Assembly (NCBI GenBank): GCA_023248615.1
Contig: JAHFEI010000020.1
Location: 574-14,259, forward strand
Source: Nitrospinales bacterium
GTDB taxonomy: Bacteria > Nitrospinota_A > UBA7883 > JACRGQ01
Length of the DNA: 13,686 bases
Reading direction: 5' to 3'
Every line of letters starts with the position of its first letter. The first letter of the stretch is position 1. This document shows positions 1 through 6,400 of this stretch, one piece after another. Made by a program: the position numbers and the translations under genes. The notes beneath the pieces were generated by a model that saw only the letters and a program-made list of their open reading frames with translations, was not told the DNA's origin and made no database searches.

Positions 1-1
1 C

Positions 2-448
2 CGCAAGGCGGGGCGCGATATTTTTGTGGATGTGCATATACAGGTAGAGCCGCGCATAAGCGTATCCGAAGCGCACAACATAGCCGAATCCGCCAGGCAG
101 GAGCTGAAGCGCCGCGCCTCGCACGTAACCGACGCCATGATACATATAGATACCGAGGATGACCGCGAGGGGCGGCTATACCAAGACAGGCGGGCGGCGG
201 TGGAAAACCTGGTGATAGAAACGCTGGTGCCGTACCCCGATGTCGCGCTTTCGGACGACGTAATAATTCACTACTTCCTGCACCATGTGGTTGCGGAAAT
301 ATCGCTCGACACAAAAAACGAGCTTACCGTAGCCCAGGTGCGCGGCATCGCCGTTGCGTTGAAAGACAGGCTGATAAGTAGCGGCCTTACAAACGAAGTG
401 GTGGTGAAGCATAGCCTGGGCAAATGGCAAAAGGAGGAAACCGCGTGA
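2..448 (+). CDS. Cation diffusion facilitator (CDF) transporter, C-terminal part (5' truncated by window)
   Basis: The reading frame is already open at the window edge (R-K-A-G-R-D-I-F-V-D-V-H) and ends at TGA 446-448; a GTG at 26 is internal, not the start. The visible 148 residues match the cytoplasmic tail of CDF divalent-metal/proton antiporters: the KAGRDIFVDVHIQVEP strand, a helix rich in A/E/K, then the VTDAMIHIDTEDD strand form the ferredoxin-like dimerization domain that senses metal. The membrane helices must lie upstream. About 85 residues follow that usual end, with another strand-helix-strand pattern (VVAEISLD, LTVAQVRGIAVALKDRL, NEVVVKHSL), possibly a second copy of the same fold. 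The stop overlaps the GTG start of the next gene by 4 nt, so the two are probably co-transcribed. Metal specificity cannot be told from this part. Confidence 0.85.
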   Translation, partial: RKAGRDIFVDVHIQVEPRISVSEAHNIAESARQELKRRASHVTDAMIHIDTEDDREGRLYQDRRAAVENLVIETLVPYPDVALSDDVIIHYFLHHVVAEISLDTKNELTVAQVRGIAVALKDRLISSGLTNEVVVKHSLGKWQKEETA

Positions 449-1875
449 AGTACAGGATTGAGAAAGATTCCATGGGCCTGCTGGAAGTGCCGGCAAACGC
501 ATACTACGGCGTGCATACCACGCGCTCCCTAAACAACTTCCAAATCAGCGGGCTTAAAATACCGCCACAGCAAATACGGGCGCTGGCGTTGCTGAAACTG
601 GCATGCGCCAAGGCGAACATGGAGATGGGGCTACTGCCGCAAGGCAAGGGGAATGCCATCGTAAAAGCGGCGCGGGAAATAGTGGCGGGAAGCTGGCACG
701 AGCAGTTCCCGATAGATATTTTCCAAAGCGGCTCCGGCACATCCTCCAACATGAACGTGAACGAGGTGATAGCAAACCGCGCCGCAGGGCTGATGGGAAA
801 ACAGCGCGGCGACCGGGGAGCCGTGCATCCCAATGACCACGTGAACATGGGGCAATCCACCAATAACATTTTCCCATCCTCCATCCGCGTCGCCGCCCTG
901 CCGCTTTTGCTTGCGCTTATCGCCGCCGCAGAGGGGCTACGGAAAACGCTGGAGGCCAACGGAAAAAAATTCGATAGCTACATAAAATCCGGGCGCACCC
1001 ACTTGCAAGATGCGGTGCCTATCCGCATGGGGCAGGTTTTTTCCGCTTTTGCGTTTTCCATCGGCAAGGATATCGGGCGGCTGAAATCCAAAATCGCGCA
1101 CCTCTCGGAACTTGGCGTGGGCGGCAACGCAGTCGGCACCGGCATAAACACCCCCCGCGCATTCCGCAAGCTGATACTAAAATACCTGAACCGCGAAACT
1201 GGGCTAACTTTCCGCGTAACCGCCAACGGCATAGAAGCAACGCACAGCACCAACGACCTTGCAGACCTCTCTGGCGCCATCCAAACCCTTGCCGTGGATA
1301 CCGCACGAATATGCAACGACCTGCGGCTGATGGCATCCGGCCCGCTTACCGGGTTTAACGAGATTGCGCTACCTGCAGTAGAGCCAGGCTCTTCCATCAT
1401 GCCGGGCAAAATCAACCCCTCCATCTGCGAGGCGGTGAACATGGCATGCCTAAAAGTTTTCGGCAACCACCAGACCATAACCATGGCGGCTCTCTCTGCG
1501 CAACTGGAGCTGAACGTGACTATGCCGGTAACGGGCTACGCCCTTTTGGAATCCCTTACCATCCTTGCCGCCGCGCTTGATACGCTGGATAAAAAATGCG
1601 TCTCCGGCATCACCGTAAATGTGGAGCAGTGCCGCAAATACGCGATGGAAAGCCCCAGCCTTGCCACCTTCCTAAACCCCATCATCGGGTACGACCGCGC
1701 GGCGGCGGTGGTAAAAAAAGCGTTGAAAGAAAAGAAGACCATCCCGCAAGTGGCGCTGGAAGAAAAACTGCTGACCGAGGAACAACTTGCGAAAGTGCTG
1801 GCTCCAGAGCGGCTCACCTCGCCGGGGATGCCCGGCGGCTTGAAAAAACCGAAGGCAAAACCCCGCGCAAAATAA
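445..1875 (+). CDS. Class II fumarase / aspartate ammonia-lyase family enzyme
   Basis: A 476-aa enzyme of the fumarase/aspartase superfamily, which reversibly adds water or ammonia to fumarate in the cytoplasm. The family signature GSSIMPGKINP lies at residues 315-325 and includes the catalytic serine. Other active-site stretches are SGSGTSSNMNVNEV (about 95-108), NDHVNMGQSTNN (130-141) and GRTHLQDAVP (183-192). Length is normal for the family (about 460-480). I chose GTG 445 because AGGAGG at 432-437 sits 7 nt upstream and the protein then begins MKYRIEKDSMG, as family members do; ATG 424 would add seven residues and lacks that spacing. Features are mixed: AYYGVHT and STN look like aspartase, while SGSGTSSNMN and NDHVNMGQ look like fumarase. 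An N-N replaces the usual N-D at 140-141. The C-terminus is a short Lys-rich tail. The exact substrate remains open. Confidence 0.9.
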   Translation: MKYRIEKDSMGLLEVPANAYYGVHTTRSLNNFQISGLKIPPQQIRALALLKLACAKANMEMGLLPQGKGNAIVKAAREIVAGSWHEQFPIDIFQSGSGTSSNMNVNEVIANRAAGLMGKQRGDRGAVHPNDHVNMGQSTNNIFPSSIRVAALPLLLALIAAAEGLRKTLEANGKKFDSYIKSGRTHLQDAVPIRMGQVFSAFAFSIGKDIGRLKSKIAHLSELGVGGNAVGTGINTPRAFRKLILKYLNRETGLTFRVTANGIEATHSTNDLADLSGAIQTLAVDTARICNDLRLMASGPLTGFNEIALPAVEPGSSIMPGKINPSICEAVNMACLKVFGNHQTITMAALSAQLELNVTMPVTGYALLESLTILAAALDTLDKKCVSGITVNVEQCRKYAMESPSLATFLNPIIGYDRAAAVVKKALKEKKTIPQVALEEKLLTEEQLAKVLAPERLTSPGMPGGLKKPKAKPRAK

Positions 1876-1889
1876 TCCGCCGGTCGCTA

Positions 1890-1946
1890 CTCCCACAGCC
1901 AACCCTGTGGGAGCCATCCGCCCCCCCCACATCAATTATGTGGGGG
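1890..1946. repeat. Two tandem hairpins between convergent genes (possible bidirectional terminator)
   Basis: Two perfect 9-bp inverted repeats stand side by side. The first has CTCCCACAG (1890-1898) pairing with CTGTGGGAG (1905-1913) around a 6-nt loop. The second has CCCCCACAT (1924-1932) pairing with ATGTGGGGG (1938-1946) around a 5-nt loop. They share the core CCCACA/TGTGGG. The position, in the 101 nt between two genes that face each other, suits a terminator for both strands, but neither hairpin is followed by a T run on either strand. A dispersed palindromic (REP-like) element is the alternative. Confidence 0.5.
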
Positions 1947-1976
1947 AGCGTTGCACCTCGAAACCTACCGTCTTTA

Positions 1977-2453
1977 CTATTTGAAGGTTCCGCCCAAATT
2001 CACCATGAAAAATGTCTTTTCCTTAGCGTTAAACGTATCCGGTGACTCAGATGATAAAAAATCGCGACCCACACCAAATTCAAGCCAATAATATCCAATG
2101 ACAAGACCACCCGAAAAGACTTGAACCTGTTTTTTGTCCTTGGGGTCGCTTGTGTTAGTTTCCGTTGATGAGGATATCATAAACAACCCAGAGCAATGGA
2201 GTCCTTGCAACCAATCAGAACTGTCATAATAAGGGGAATATTTTACCCCCCCCGCAATGCCGTCAAACAACTTAAAGCTTTCTCCTTGCCTCATTTTTAC
2301 TGCAGTAACTGCGGCGATAAGTTCGATGGGTTTTTTAGGAGTACTCGATATATATTGACCAGCGTTTTCGTCTTTTTTTTCATCCCCTGCATCTGCATAA
2401 CCGTATCCAGGAAAAATCAACAAGAATAAAATCAGATAAAATCCCTTCCGCAC
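1977..2453 (-). CDS. Small secreted or outer-membrane protein of unknown function
   Basis: A 158-aa protein I do not recognise. It begins with a clear signal peptide (MRKGFYLILFLLIFPGYGYA, probable cleavage after GYA at about residue 20). The following 20 residues are charged and probably flexible. The rest alternates polar and hydrophobic/aromatic residues (VFSGGLVIGYYWLEFGVG, then FFMVNLGGTFK at the end). That pattern, and a C-terminus ending close to an aromatic residue, hint at beta strands of a small barrel or beta-rich periplasmic protein. GTG 2453-2451 is the start; AGGAGG (complement of 2458-2463) lies 4 nt upstream. The gene stands alone, convergent with the lyase, and looks more AT-rich than its neighbours, which may mean it was acquired separately. 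No catalytic motif is visible. Confidence 0.7.
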   Translation of the reverse strand: MRKGFYLILFLLIFPGYGYADAGDEKKDENAGQYISSTPKKPIELIAAVTAVKMRQGESFKLFDGIAGGVKYSPYYDSSDWLQGLHCSGLFMISSSTETNTSDPKDKKQVQVFSGGLVIGYYWLEFGVGRDFLSSESPDTFNAKEKTFFMVNLGGTFK

Positions 2454-2469
2454 AACCCCTCCTAATTTA

Positions 2470-2498
2470 TTTACAAATGACTAATATGCTGATGACAA
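2470..2498 (-). promoter_or_regulatory. Candidate sigma-70 promoter for the small secreted protein gene
   Basis: On the minus strand, TTGTCA (complement of 2493-2498) and TGTAAA (complement of 2470-2475) are separated by 17 nt. Five and four of six bases agree with the -35 and -10 consensus. The predicted start of transcription is near 2463, giving a very short leader that begins at the ribosome-binding site. Confidence 0.4.
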
Positions 2499-2825
2499 CC
2501 TTTTGCCATCCCTGCGCCGGTGCAATCCTAACCAAGCCCTGTAAAAACATTCAACTCGTTCCCTCTAAATCTTTCGCACACCTGTTTCAGCATCCATTGG
2601 CGCATTTGCCAACTTCCCGGTAAGGTGGAGATTATCCGAGACGGTTAAAATTGTCAAACTTATCGTTTCTCCTCATCTTTACCACTGGCTTTCGCATCCA
2701 TTCCCGCGCCAGCAACGGCGGAAGAAACCCCACCTTCCTCTCCCTTGGAAATGCAGGGTGCGGCAAGGTTTGAAGTTATCCCGCCTGCCAACTTAAATGT
2801 GTAATTATTTAGACAGCTTTTACTT
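2499..2825. other. Intergenic stretch with no convincing gene; upstream region of the redox operon
   Basis: About 330 nt between divergent genes. A small dyad TTGGC-N6-GCCAA lies at 2597-2612 and could be an operator. On the minus strand an open frame without a good start ends at 2660-2662; its end reads like a low-complexity Gly/Ala/Lys protein tail (AVAGAGMDAKASGKDEEKR) and might be a relic. I found no clear -35/-10 pair or FNR/CRP-type palindrome close to 2826, although the operon must be transcribed from here. Confidence 0.4.
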
Positions 2826-4310
2826 TTGTTTGGTAATATCTCCGTAGTGGGGAACGGTTATACGGGTAATATCGGGCTAAATGGACTTCTCGCGAAAGTT
2901 GCGCTCTTCGCCGAGCTTGATATGGAACAGCTTCTAGGCATCCTTGACGAATGCGAGATAAAAGAATTTGAAGTCGGGAAATATGTCTGCCGGGAAGGGG
3001 AATACGATGAGAACTGTTACATCATCCTCGCCGGGATTGTGGAAGTGCGTGTGGGAAGCGGCAGTGGGGCGGGCCATAGCAATGTCATTCCCCTAAAAGA
3101 AGGGGAGATGTTCGGGGAAATAGCGGTGCTGACCGGAAACCCGCGCATCGCCGATATAGTGGCTTCCCAGCATGCCACCCTGCTAAAGATATCGAAAAAC
3201 GTCCTTTTCATGTTAATAGATAAATTCCAGCCGTTGAAGCAAAGGCTGGACGACCTATACCGCCAAAGGGCGCTGACCACCCAACTCCTGACCATCCCTA
3301 TTTTTTCTGGGATATCTGCGGAAATCCTCGAAGAGCTGAAGGGCAAGGTGGTGTTGCAAACCTTCCGCAAGGATGAAGTGATTTTCAGGCAGGACGATAT
3401 GTCGGACGCTTTTTACCTTGTGCGGTATGGTTTTGTAAAAGTCTACAAGGAGGATAAGGGCAAGGAAAGGGTTTTGGCGTACCTGAACGAAGGCCATTAT
3501 TTTGGCGAGATGGGACTGATGGCGGAAGGGGAAAAGAGGATAGCCTCGGTTGCCGCCATAAACCGGGTTGAACTGATAAAGATATCAAAAGAGGATTTCG
3601 ACGCCCTTTTGGATGCGCATCCGGGCATACGGAAGACGCTCCAAACCATCACAGAGCACAGGAAGAGCAACAACGCCCAGTTCAGCAAGGATATCAACCG
3701 CTCTGCGATACTTAGCTCCACCATAGAAATGGGCATCATCCAATCCAAGGCGATACTCATAATTGACCTTACCAAATGCGTCCATTGCGATATGTGTACA
3801 AAGGCATGCGCCACCTTGCACGACGGCCAAACGAGGCTTGCGCGGCGGGGGACGCTGTTGAGCAATTTCCTGCTGGTGCCAACCTCGTGCCGGCATTGTA
3901 TCGACCCCACCTGCATGTCCAAATGCCCGACCGGAGCCATAGCGCGCGACTTCGAGGGTGAGATATACCATAAGGACAGTTGTATCGGTTGCGGCGGTTG
4001 TGCCGCAAACTGTCCGCACGGAAATATCTCCATAGTTGCCATACACCACAAAAAAGCTGGCGATGGCCTCTACGCCAAAATGATGTCACTGTTTTCCGCA
4101 AAGGAAGATGGCGCAATGTCCCAAACCCACGATGGGCAAGGAACCCGCCATACCGCCGCGAAAAAACAAAAAAGCGTCCGCAAAAAAGCGGTGAAATGCG
4201 ACATGTGCCGTGGCATGGAACATATGGGTTGCGTCTATAATTGCCCCCGTAATGCGGCGCGGCGGGTTGACCCCACCAAATTTTTCGCCGATTTCACGTC
4301 AATAGGATAG
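2826..4310 (+). CDS. Double cyclic-nucleotide-binding domain fused to a four-cluster [4Fe-4S] ferredoxin
   Basis: A 494-aa two-part protein. Residues about 20-145 and 155-280 are two cyclic-nucleotide-binding (CNB) domains of the CRP/PKA-regulatory type. Both keep the phosphate-binding cassette: FGEIAVLTGNPRIAD (E98, R107) and FGEMGLMAEGEKRIAS (E228, R238). No DNA-binding domain follows. Instead residues 310-480 hold a ferredoxin of the DmsB/HycB/NrfC electron-transfer type with sixteen cysteines in four groups: C318-C321-C324-C328, C355-C358-C363-C367, C386-C389-C392-C396 and C458-C461-C469-C473. There is no signal peptide or Tat motif, so it should act in the cytoplasm. It is the first gene of a set with a b-type and a c-type cytochrome, starting 8 nt before the former. 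I infer an electron-transfer subunit gated by a nucleotide. The start is uncertain: TTG 2826 and GTG 2847 are both in frame and neither has a good ribosome-binding site. Confidence 0.85.
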   Translation: MFGNISVVGNGYTGNIGLNGLLAKVALFAELDMEQLLGILDECEIKEFEVGKYVCREGEYDENCYIILAGIVEVRVGSGSGAGHSNVIPLKEGEMFGEIAVLTGNPRIADIVASQHATLLKISKNVLFMLIDKFQPLKQRLDDLYRQRALTTQLLTIPIFSGISAEILEELKGKVVLQTFRKDEVIFRQDDMSDAFYLVRYGFVKVYKEDKGKERVLAYLNEGHYFGEMGLMAEGEKRIASVAAINRVELIKISKEDFDALLDAHPGIRKTLQTITEHRKSNNAQFSKDINRSAILSSTIEMGIIQSKAILIIDLTKCVHCDMCTKACATLHDGQTRLARRGTLLSNFLLVPTSCRHCIDPTCMSKCPTGAIARDFEGEIYHKDSCIGCGGCAANCPHGNISIVAIHHKKAGDGLYAKMMSLFSAKEDGAMSQTHDGQGTRHTAAKKQKSVRKKAVKCDMCRGMEHMGCVYNCPRNAARRVDPTKFFADFTSIG

Positions 4311-4318
4311 GGAGTGCT

Positions 4319-4927
4319 TTGAAAAAGCCCAGGAACCTACACGGCGCGGACTACCGGATTGGCATTCCAACGCTGTTCGCCGTGTCTCTTGCCCTCATAG
4401 CCGTTTCTTACGGCTACTATTCCTCTAGGGATGAGCTTATTCCGCATACCGTTTTTGGGATTACCTGTGGCGTGCTGGGCTTTATATCCATCCTGTTCCT
4501 TTATTTGTATTGGGCAAGGAAAAACGCCATCGCGTACGGCCCGATGCACCAGTGGTTCCTGGCGCATGTTTATGTGGCGATAATAGCCATTTTCCTCATT
4601 TTCATACACTCCGGCTTTAGGGTGGCGGGCATTTTCAGCGGCATTTTACTGGGGCTGTTTATCCTGGTCAGCATGAGCGGGATATTGGGTACCGTCTTGT
4701 ATTATGCGGTGCCTCTCTCGCTGAGCAAGTACGGAAGCGGGATGCTGTCGCTTGGCGACATTGATGCGAGCTACAAGAAGTTCCTTGAAGATTCGGATAA
4801 GGTCGCGGAAGGGGCTTCCGAGCGCTTCAAGAGCGTCTACAATTCACGCATCCGGCCATACATGCTCCCAAACTCCACGCCATGGCAATACTTCATGCTG
4901 GAAGCCAACAAAAGTTCAAAAAACTAA
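4319..4927 (+). CDS. b-type membrane cytochrome, N-terminal part (reading frame breaks at 4918-4925)
   Basis: 202 residues with four predicted membrane helices: about 15-34, 44-64, 79-98 and 102-130. Helix 3 carries H83 and H97, exactly 14 residues apart, the spacing used by cytochrome b and NOX-type proteins to hold two hemes stacked across the membrane. H43 and H77 are further candidates. A soluble stretch follows, then the frame hits TAA at 4925-4927, directly after the heptamer A AAA AAC. The next 64 codons in the -1 frame supply a fifth helix with a second histidine pair, so this looks like the front part of one 266-aa protein. The start is TTG 4319, with AGGGAG at 4309-4314. It sits between a ferredoxin gene and a decaheme cytochrome gene and would link them electrically. 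The family name is not certain; it resembles ferric-reductase-like or cytochrome b561-like diheme proteins. Confidence 0.8.
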   Translation: MKKPRNLHGADYRIGIPTLFAVSLALIAVSYGYYSSRDELIPHTVFGITCGVLGFISILFLYLYWARKNAIAYGPMHQWFLAHVYVAIIAIFLIFIHSGFRVAGIFSGILLGLFILVSMSGILGTVLYYAVPLSLSKYGSGMLSLGDIDASYKKFLEDSDKVAEGASERFKSVYNSRIRPYMLPNSTPWQYFMLEANKSSKN

Positions 4928-5118
4928 AAGGCCTCGTCCCGCCCACTGAAGCGTACGACCTCCAAATCATCGGGGGCATCTGCATGCAAAGGGATAGGCT
5001 GGCCTTCAAAAGCGCCAAGCTGAACATCCTTAAAGCATGGCAGGATTTCCATATCCCGGTGACGGTTGTATTTGGGGTAGCTGTGGTTATCCACCTCGTG
5101 TCGATGGCTTACTTCTAG
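4882..5118 (+). CDS. b-type membrane cytochrome, C-terminal part (-1 frame relative to 4319-4927)
   Basis: This frame continues the preceding cytochrome. The meaningful part starts near 4918 (FKKLKGLVPPTEAYDL) and runs into a charged segment and a last helix, WQDFHIPVTVVFGVAVV then IHLVSMAYF. Within that helix two histidines (residues 57 and 71 of this frame; 245 and 259 of the joined protein) are again 14 apart, the expected partners of H83 and H97. ATG 4882 is the first start in this frame, but it has no ribosome-binding site and the residues before 4918 only shadow the other frame. ATG 4983 would cut off sequence that reads as real protein. The piece could be made by programmed -1 frameshifting, be a split subunit, or reflect a mutation or a sequencing error in the A-rich stretch. 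It ends 3 nt before the cytochrome c gene. Confidence 0.65.
   Translation: MAILHAGSQQKFKKLKGLVPPTEAYDLQIIGGICMQRDRLAFKSAKLNILKAWQDFHIPVTVVFGVAVVIHLVSMAYF
4918..4924 (+). promoter_or_regulatory. Candidate -1 ribosomal frameshift site A AAA AAC
   Basis: In the upstream frame the codons read tcA AAA AAC TAA, so the heptamer is in the register required for simultaneous P- and A-site slippage, and the stop follows at once. A -1 slip continues with CTA at 4924 into the open frame that completes the cytochrome. By eye, a stem can form 5 nt downstream: GGCCT (4930-4934) with AGGCT (4996-5000) and TCCC (4937-4940) with GGGA (4991-4994). That stem is drawn by hand, has an internal loop and a long apical loop, and was not folded by computer. 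Confidence 0.4.
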
Positions 5119-5121
5119 GGC

Positions 5122-6000
5122 ATGTTGAAAATCAGTAACCGCATCGCCGTTTCCATAGCCCTTTCCCTGATATTGGTGGGTGTTGTCATTTTCAACGTAC
5201 ACAGCACGTCGGGAAGCATTTTTATGAACGGCACCCTTTCCGCCAAACACCAGGCGCTGAAAAGTGACTGCAAAAAATGCCACGGCCCCTGGGAGGGAGC
5301 CGCAAACTCATTGTGCGAAAGTTGCCATAAGGGGCATGCGCACCAAAAGGCCGCGCCTGCCGCGAATGCGCCACATGCCGCCGACGGTAGCGACCCGCGC
5401 AAGGCCATATGGAAATGTTCCAAGTGCCACCATGAGCATACGGGCGCGAACGGCATAAGGGCAACCGACGCATCGCTTTGCTCGAAATGCCACCGCGAAG
5501 GACACCCCAAAAAACCGGCTCCCGTTGCGGCCCAACCGAAACCGACCATTGTGTTTTCTCACGAAATACACCAAGAGCTAACCCCGTTCAAAAAAAATGT
5601 AGGGTGCGACAGTTGCCACAAAAAAGATGCGGCAAGCGGCCGGTTTGTAACCACCGTAAAGTTCTACGATGCCTGCGGGTGGTGCCATACAGTGGAGAAC
5701 CACGACGTGAAGGCCGCGAACAAGAAAGAGTGCGCCTATTGCCACGCCGAGCCAAATTACAAAGTGGCATGGAAGGTCGGCGGCGGGTTGGGGGGCATGG
5801 CGTTCTCCCACAACCGGCACTCCACGGATAGGTGCGCCGATTGTCACCAATATGGCCCCGCAGAAACCGGCACAGAGCCGCCCAAGGTAAAGCCGGATAC
5901 GGCGGCGGGCTATGAAAAAAAGTGCGCCGATTGCCACCAGCAGAAAATGGTAAGTTCAAGTTGCGGAACCTGCCATTCCTATCACACCGTAAAATCCTGA
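5122..6000 (+). CDS. Membrane-anchored decaheme cytochrome c
   Basis: 292 residues with ten CXXCH heme-attachment motifs, at C50, C65, C99, C120, C162, C185, C204, C238, C268 and C281. A hydrophobic segment at about 9-26 should export the protein and may stay as an anchor. Distal-ligand patterns of the c3/c7 class are visible before hemes 5 and 8 (FSHEIH and FSHNRH, each followed by C-X2-C-H). The first half (hemes 1-4, with a His/Ala/Pro-rich linker after heme 2) and the second half (hemes 5-10) are joined by a Pro/Ala linker around 130-142, so it may be two modules. It should act on the periplasmic side as an electron wire to or from the membrane cytochrome b just upstream. ATG 5122 lies only 1 nt after AGGG; TTG 5125 is a possible alternative start. 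The redox partner and the final acceptor are unknown. Confidence 0.9.
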   Translation: MLKISNRIAVSIALSLILVGVVIFNVHSTSGSIFMNGTLSAKHQALKSDCKKCHGPWEGAANSLCESCHKGHAHQKAAPAANAPHAADGSDPRKAIWKCSKCHHEHTGANGIRATDASLCSKCHREGHPKKPAPVAAQPKPTIVFSHEIHQELTPFKKNVGCDSCHKKDAASGRFVTTVKFYDACGWCHTVENHDVKAANKKECAYCHAEPNYKVAWKVGGGLGGMAFSHNRHSTDRCADCHQYGPAETGTEPPKVKPDTAAGYEKKCADCHQQKMVSSSCGTCHSYHTVKS

Positions 6001-6048
6001 TTCCGGCTCCCAAGCGGCTTTCTAGGCATTGCATGTCCCACAGGGCTT

Positions 6049-6065
6049 CTCCCGCCATGCGGGAG
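6049..6065. terminator. GC-rich hairpin after the redox operon
   Basis: CTCCCGC (6049-6055) and GCGGGAG (6059-6065) form a perfect 7-bp stem with a CAT loop, 48 nt after the cytochrome c stop and just before the next promoter. No T run follows, so intrinsic termination is not assured. The arm begins CTCCC like the first hairpin near 1890, which might point to a repeat family. Confidence 0.35.
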
Positions 6066-6077
6066 TGCCGGAAAGAC

Positions 6078-6106
6078 TTGACAACATATCTGGTGGTAGA
6101 TACACT
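6078..6106 (+). promoter_or_regulatory. Sigma-70 promoter for the small-gene cluster
   Basis: A perfect TTGACA (6078-6083) is followed after exactly 17 nt by TACACT (6101-6106), four of six bases matching the -10 consensus. Transcription would begin near 6113, right at the AGGAGG of the next gene, so the leader is very short. This is the best promoter in the window. Confidence 0.6.
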
Positions 6107-6126
6107 CGTGGTAGGAGGTATTGCGT

Positions 6127-6345
6127 ATGTCATCAGCCATAAATAAGCCGTTGCTGGATAGAACGCGCTCGCAAAGCAAGAAGTTGCATGCCGAGTTGGC
6201 AAAGGGTGAGGTGAAGACCGGCAAGGAGCAAGTACGGGAAAGCCACTACAAAAACGCCAGTGTGGTGGAGAGCAAGCGCAACCAGCTGTTGCAAAAATTC
6301 GTTTCCGAAGGCGGAAGGGGCGGCCTTACCAGCATAGTTGGTTGA
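6127..6345 (+). CDS. Small basic protein of unknown function (72 aa)
   Basis: I do not recognise this protein. It is 72 aa, rich in Lys, Ser, Glu and Arg, predicted mostly helical in the middle (SKKLHAELAKGEVKTGKEQV), and ends with a Gly-rich, hydrophobic tail (SEGGRGGLTSIVG). It has no signal peptide, membrane helix, cysteine or zinc motif. ATG 6127 is chosen because AGGAGG at 6113-6118 stands 8 nt before it; TTG 6121 in the same frame would be too close. A near-consensus promoter precedes it, so it may be well expressed. Two further tiny basic genes follow in the same direction. Confidence 0.65.
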   Translation: MSSAINKPLLDRTRSQSKKLHAELAKGEVKTGKEQVRESHYKNASVVESKRNQLLQKFVSEGGRGGLTSIVG

Positions 6346-6400
6346 TATGCCCCTGTGGCAATCGTTGTGAAGACCGAGTGGGGAGAAAAGGAGTTTTGCA

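Noticed and set aside
1596..2045. Plus-strand frame overlapping the end of the lyase and running through the hairpins
   Set aside because: It shadows the lyase in another frame and has Arg/Pro-rich composition typical of such shadows.
2795..2825. CRP/FNR-like half site TGTGT upstream of the CNB-ferredoxin gene
   Set aside because: The second half does not match a TCACA or ATCAA arm; it is an AT-rich stretch only.
6057..6146. 29-codon plus-strand frame with a hydrophobic stretch (LVVDTLVVGGIAYVI)
   Set aside because: It has no ribosome-binding site, its ATG lies in the loop of a hairpin, and it covers the promoter and the start of the 72-aa gene, which have far better signals.
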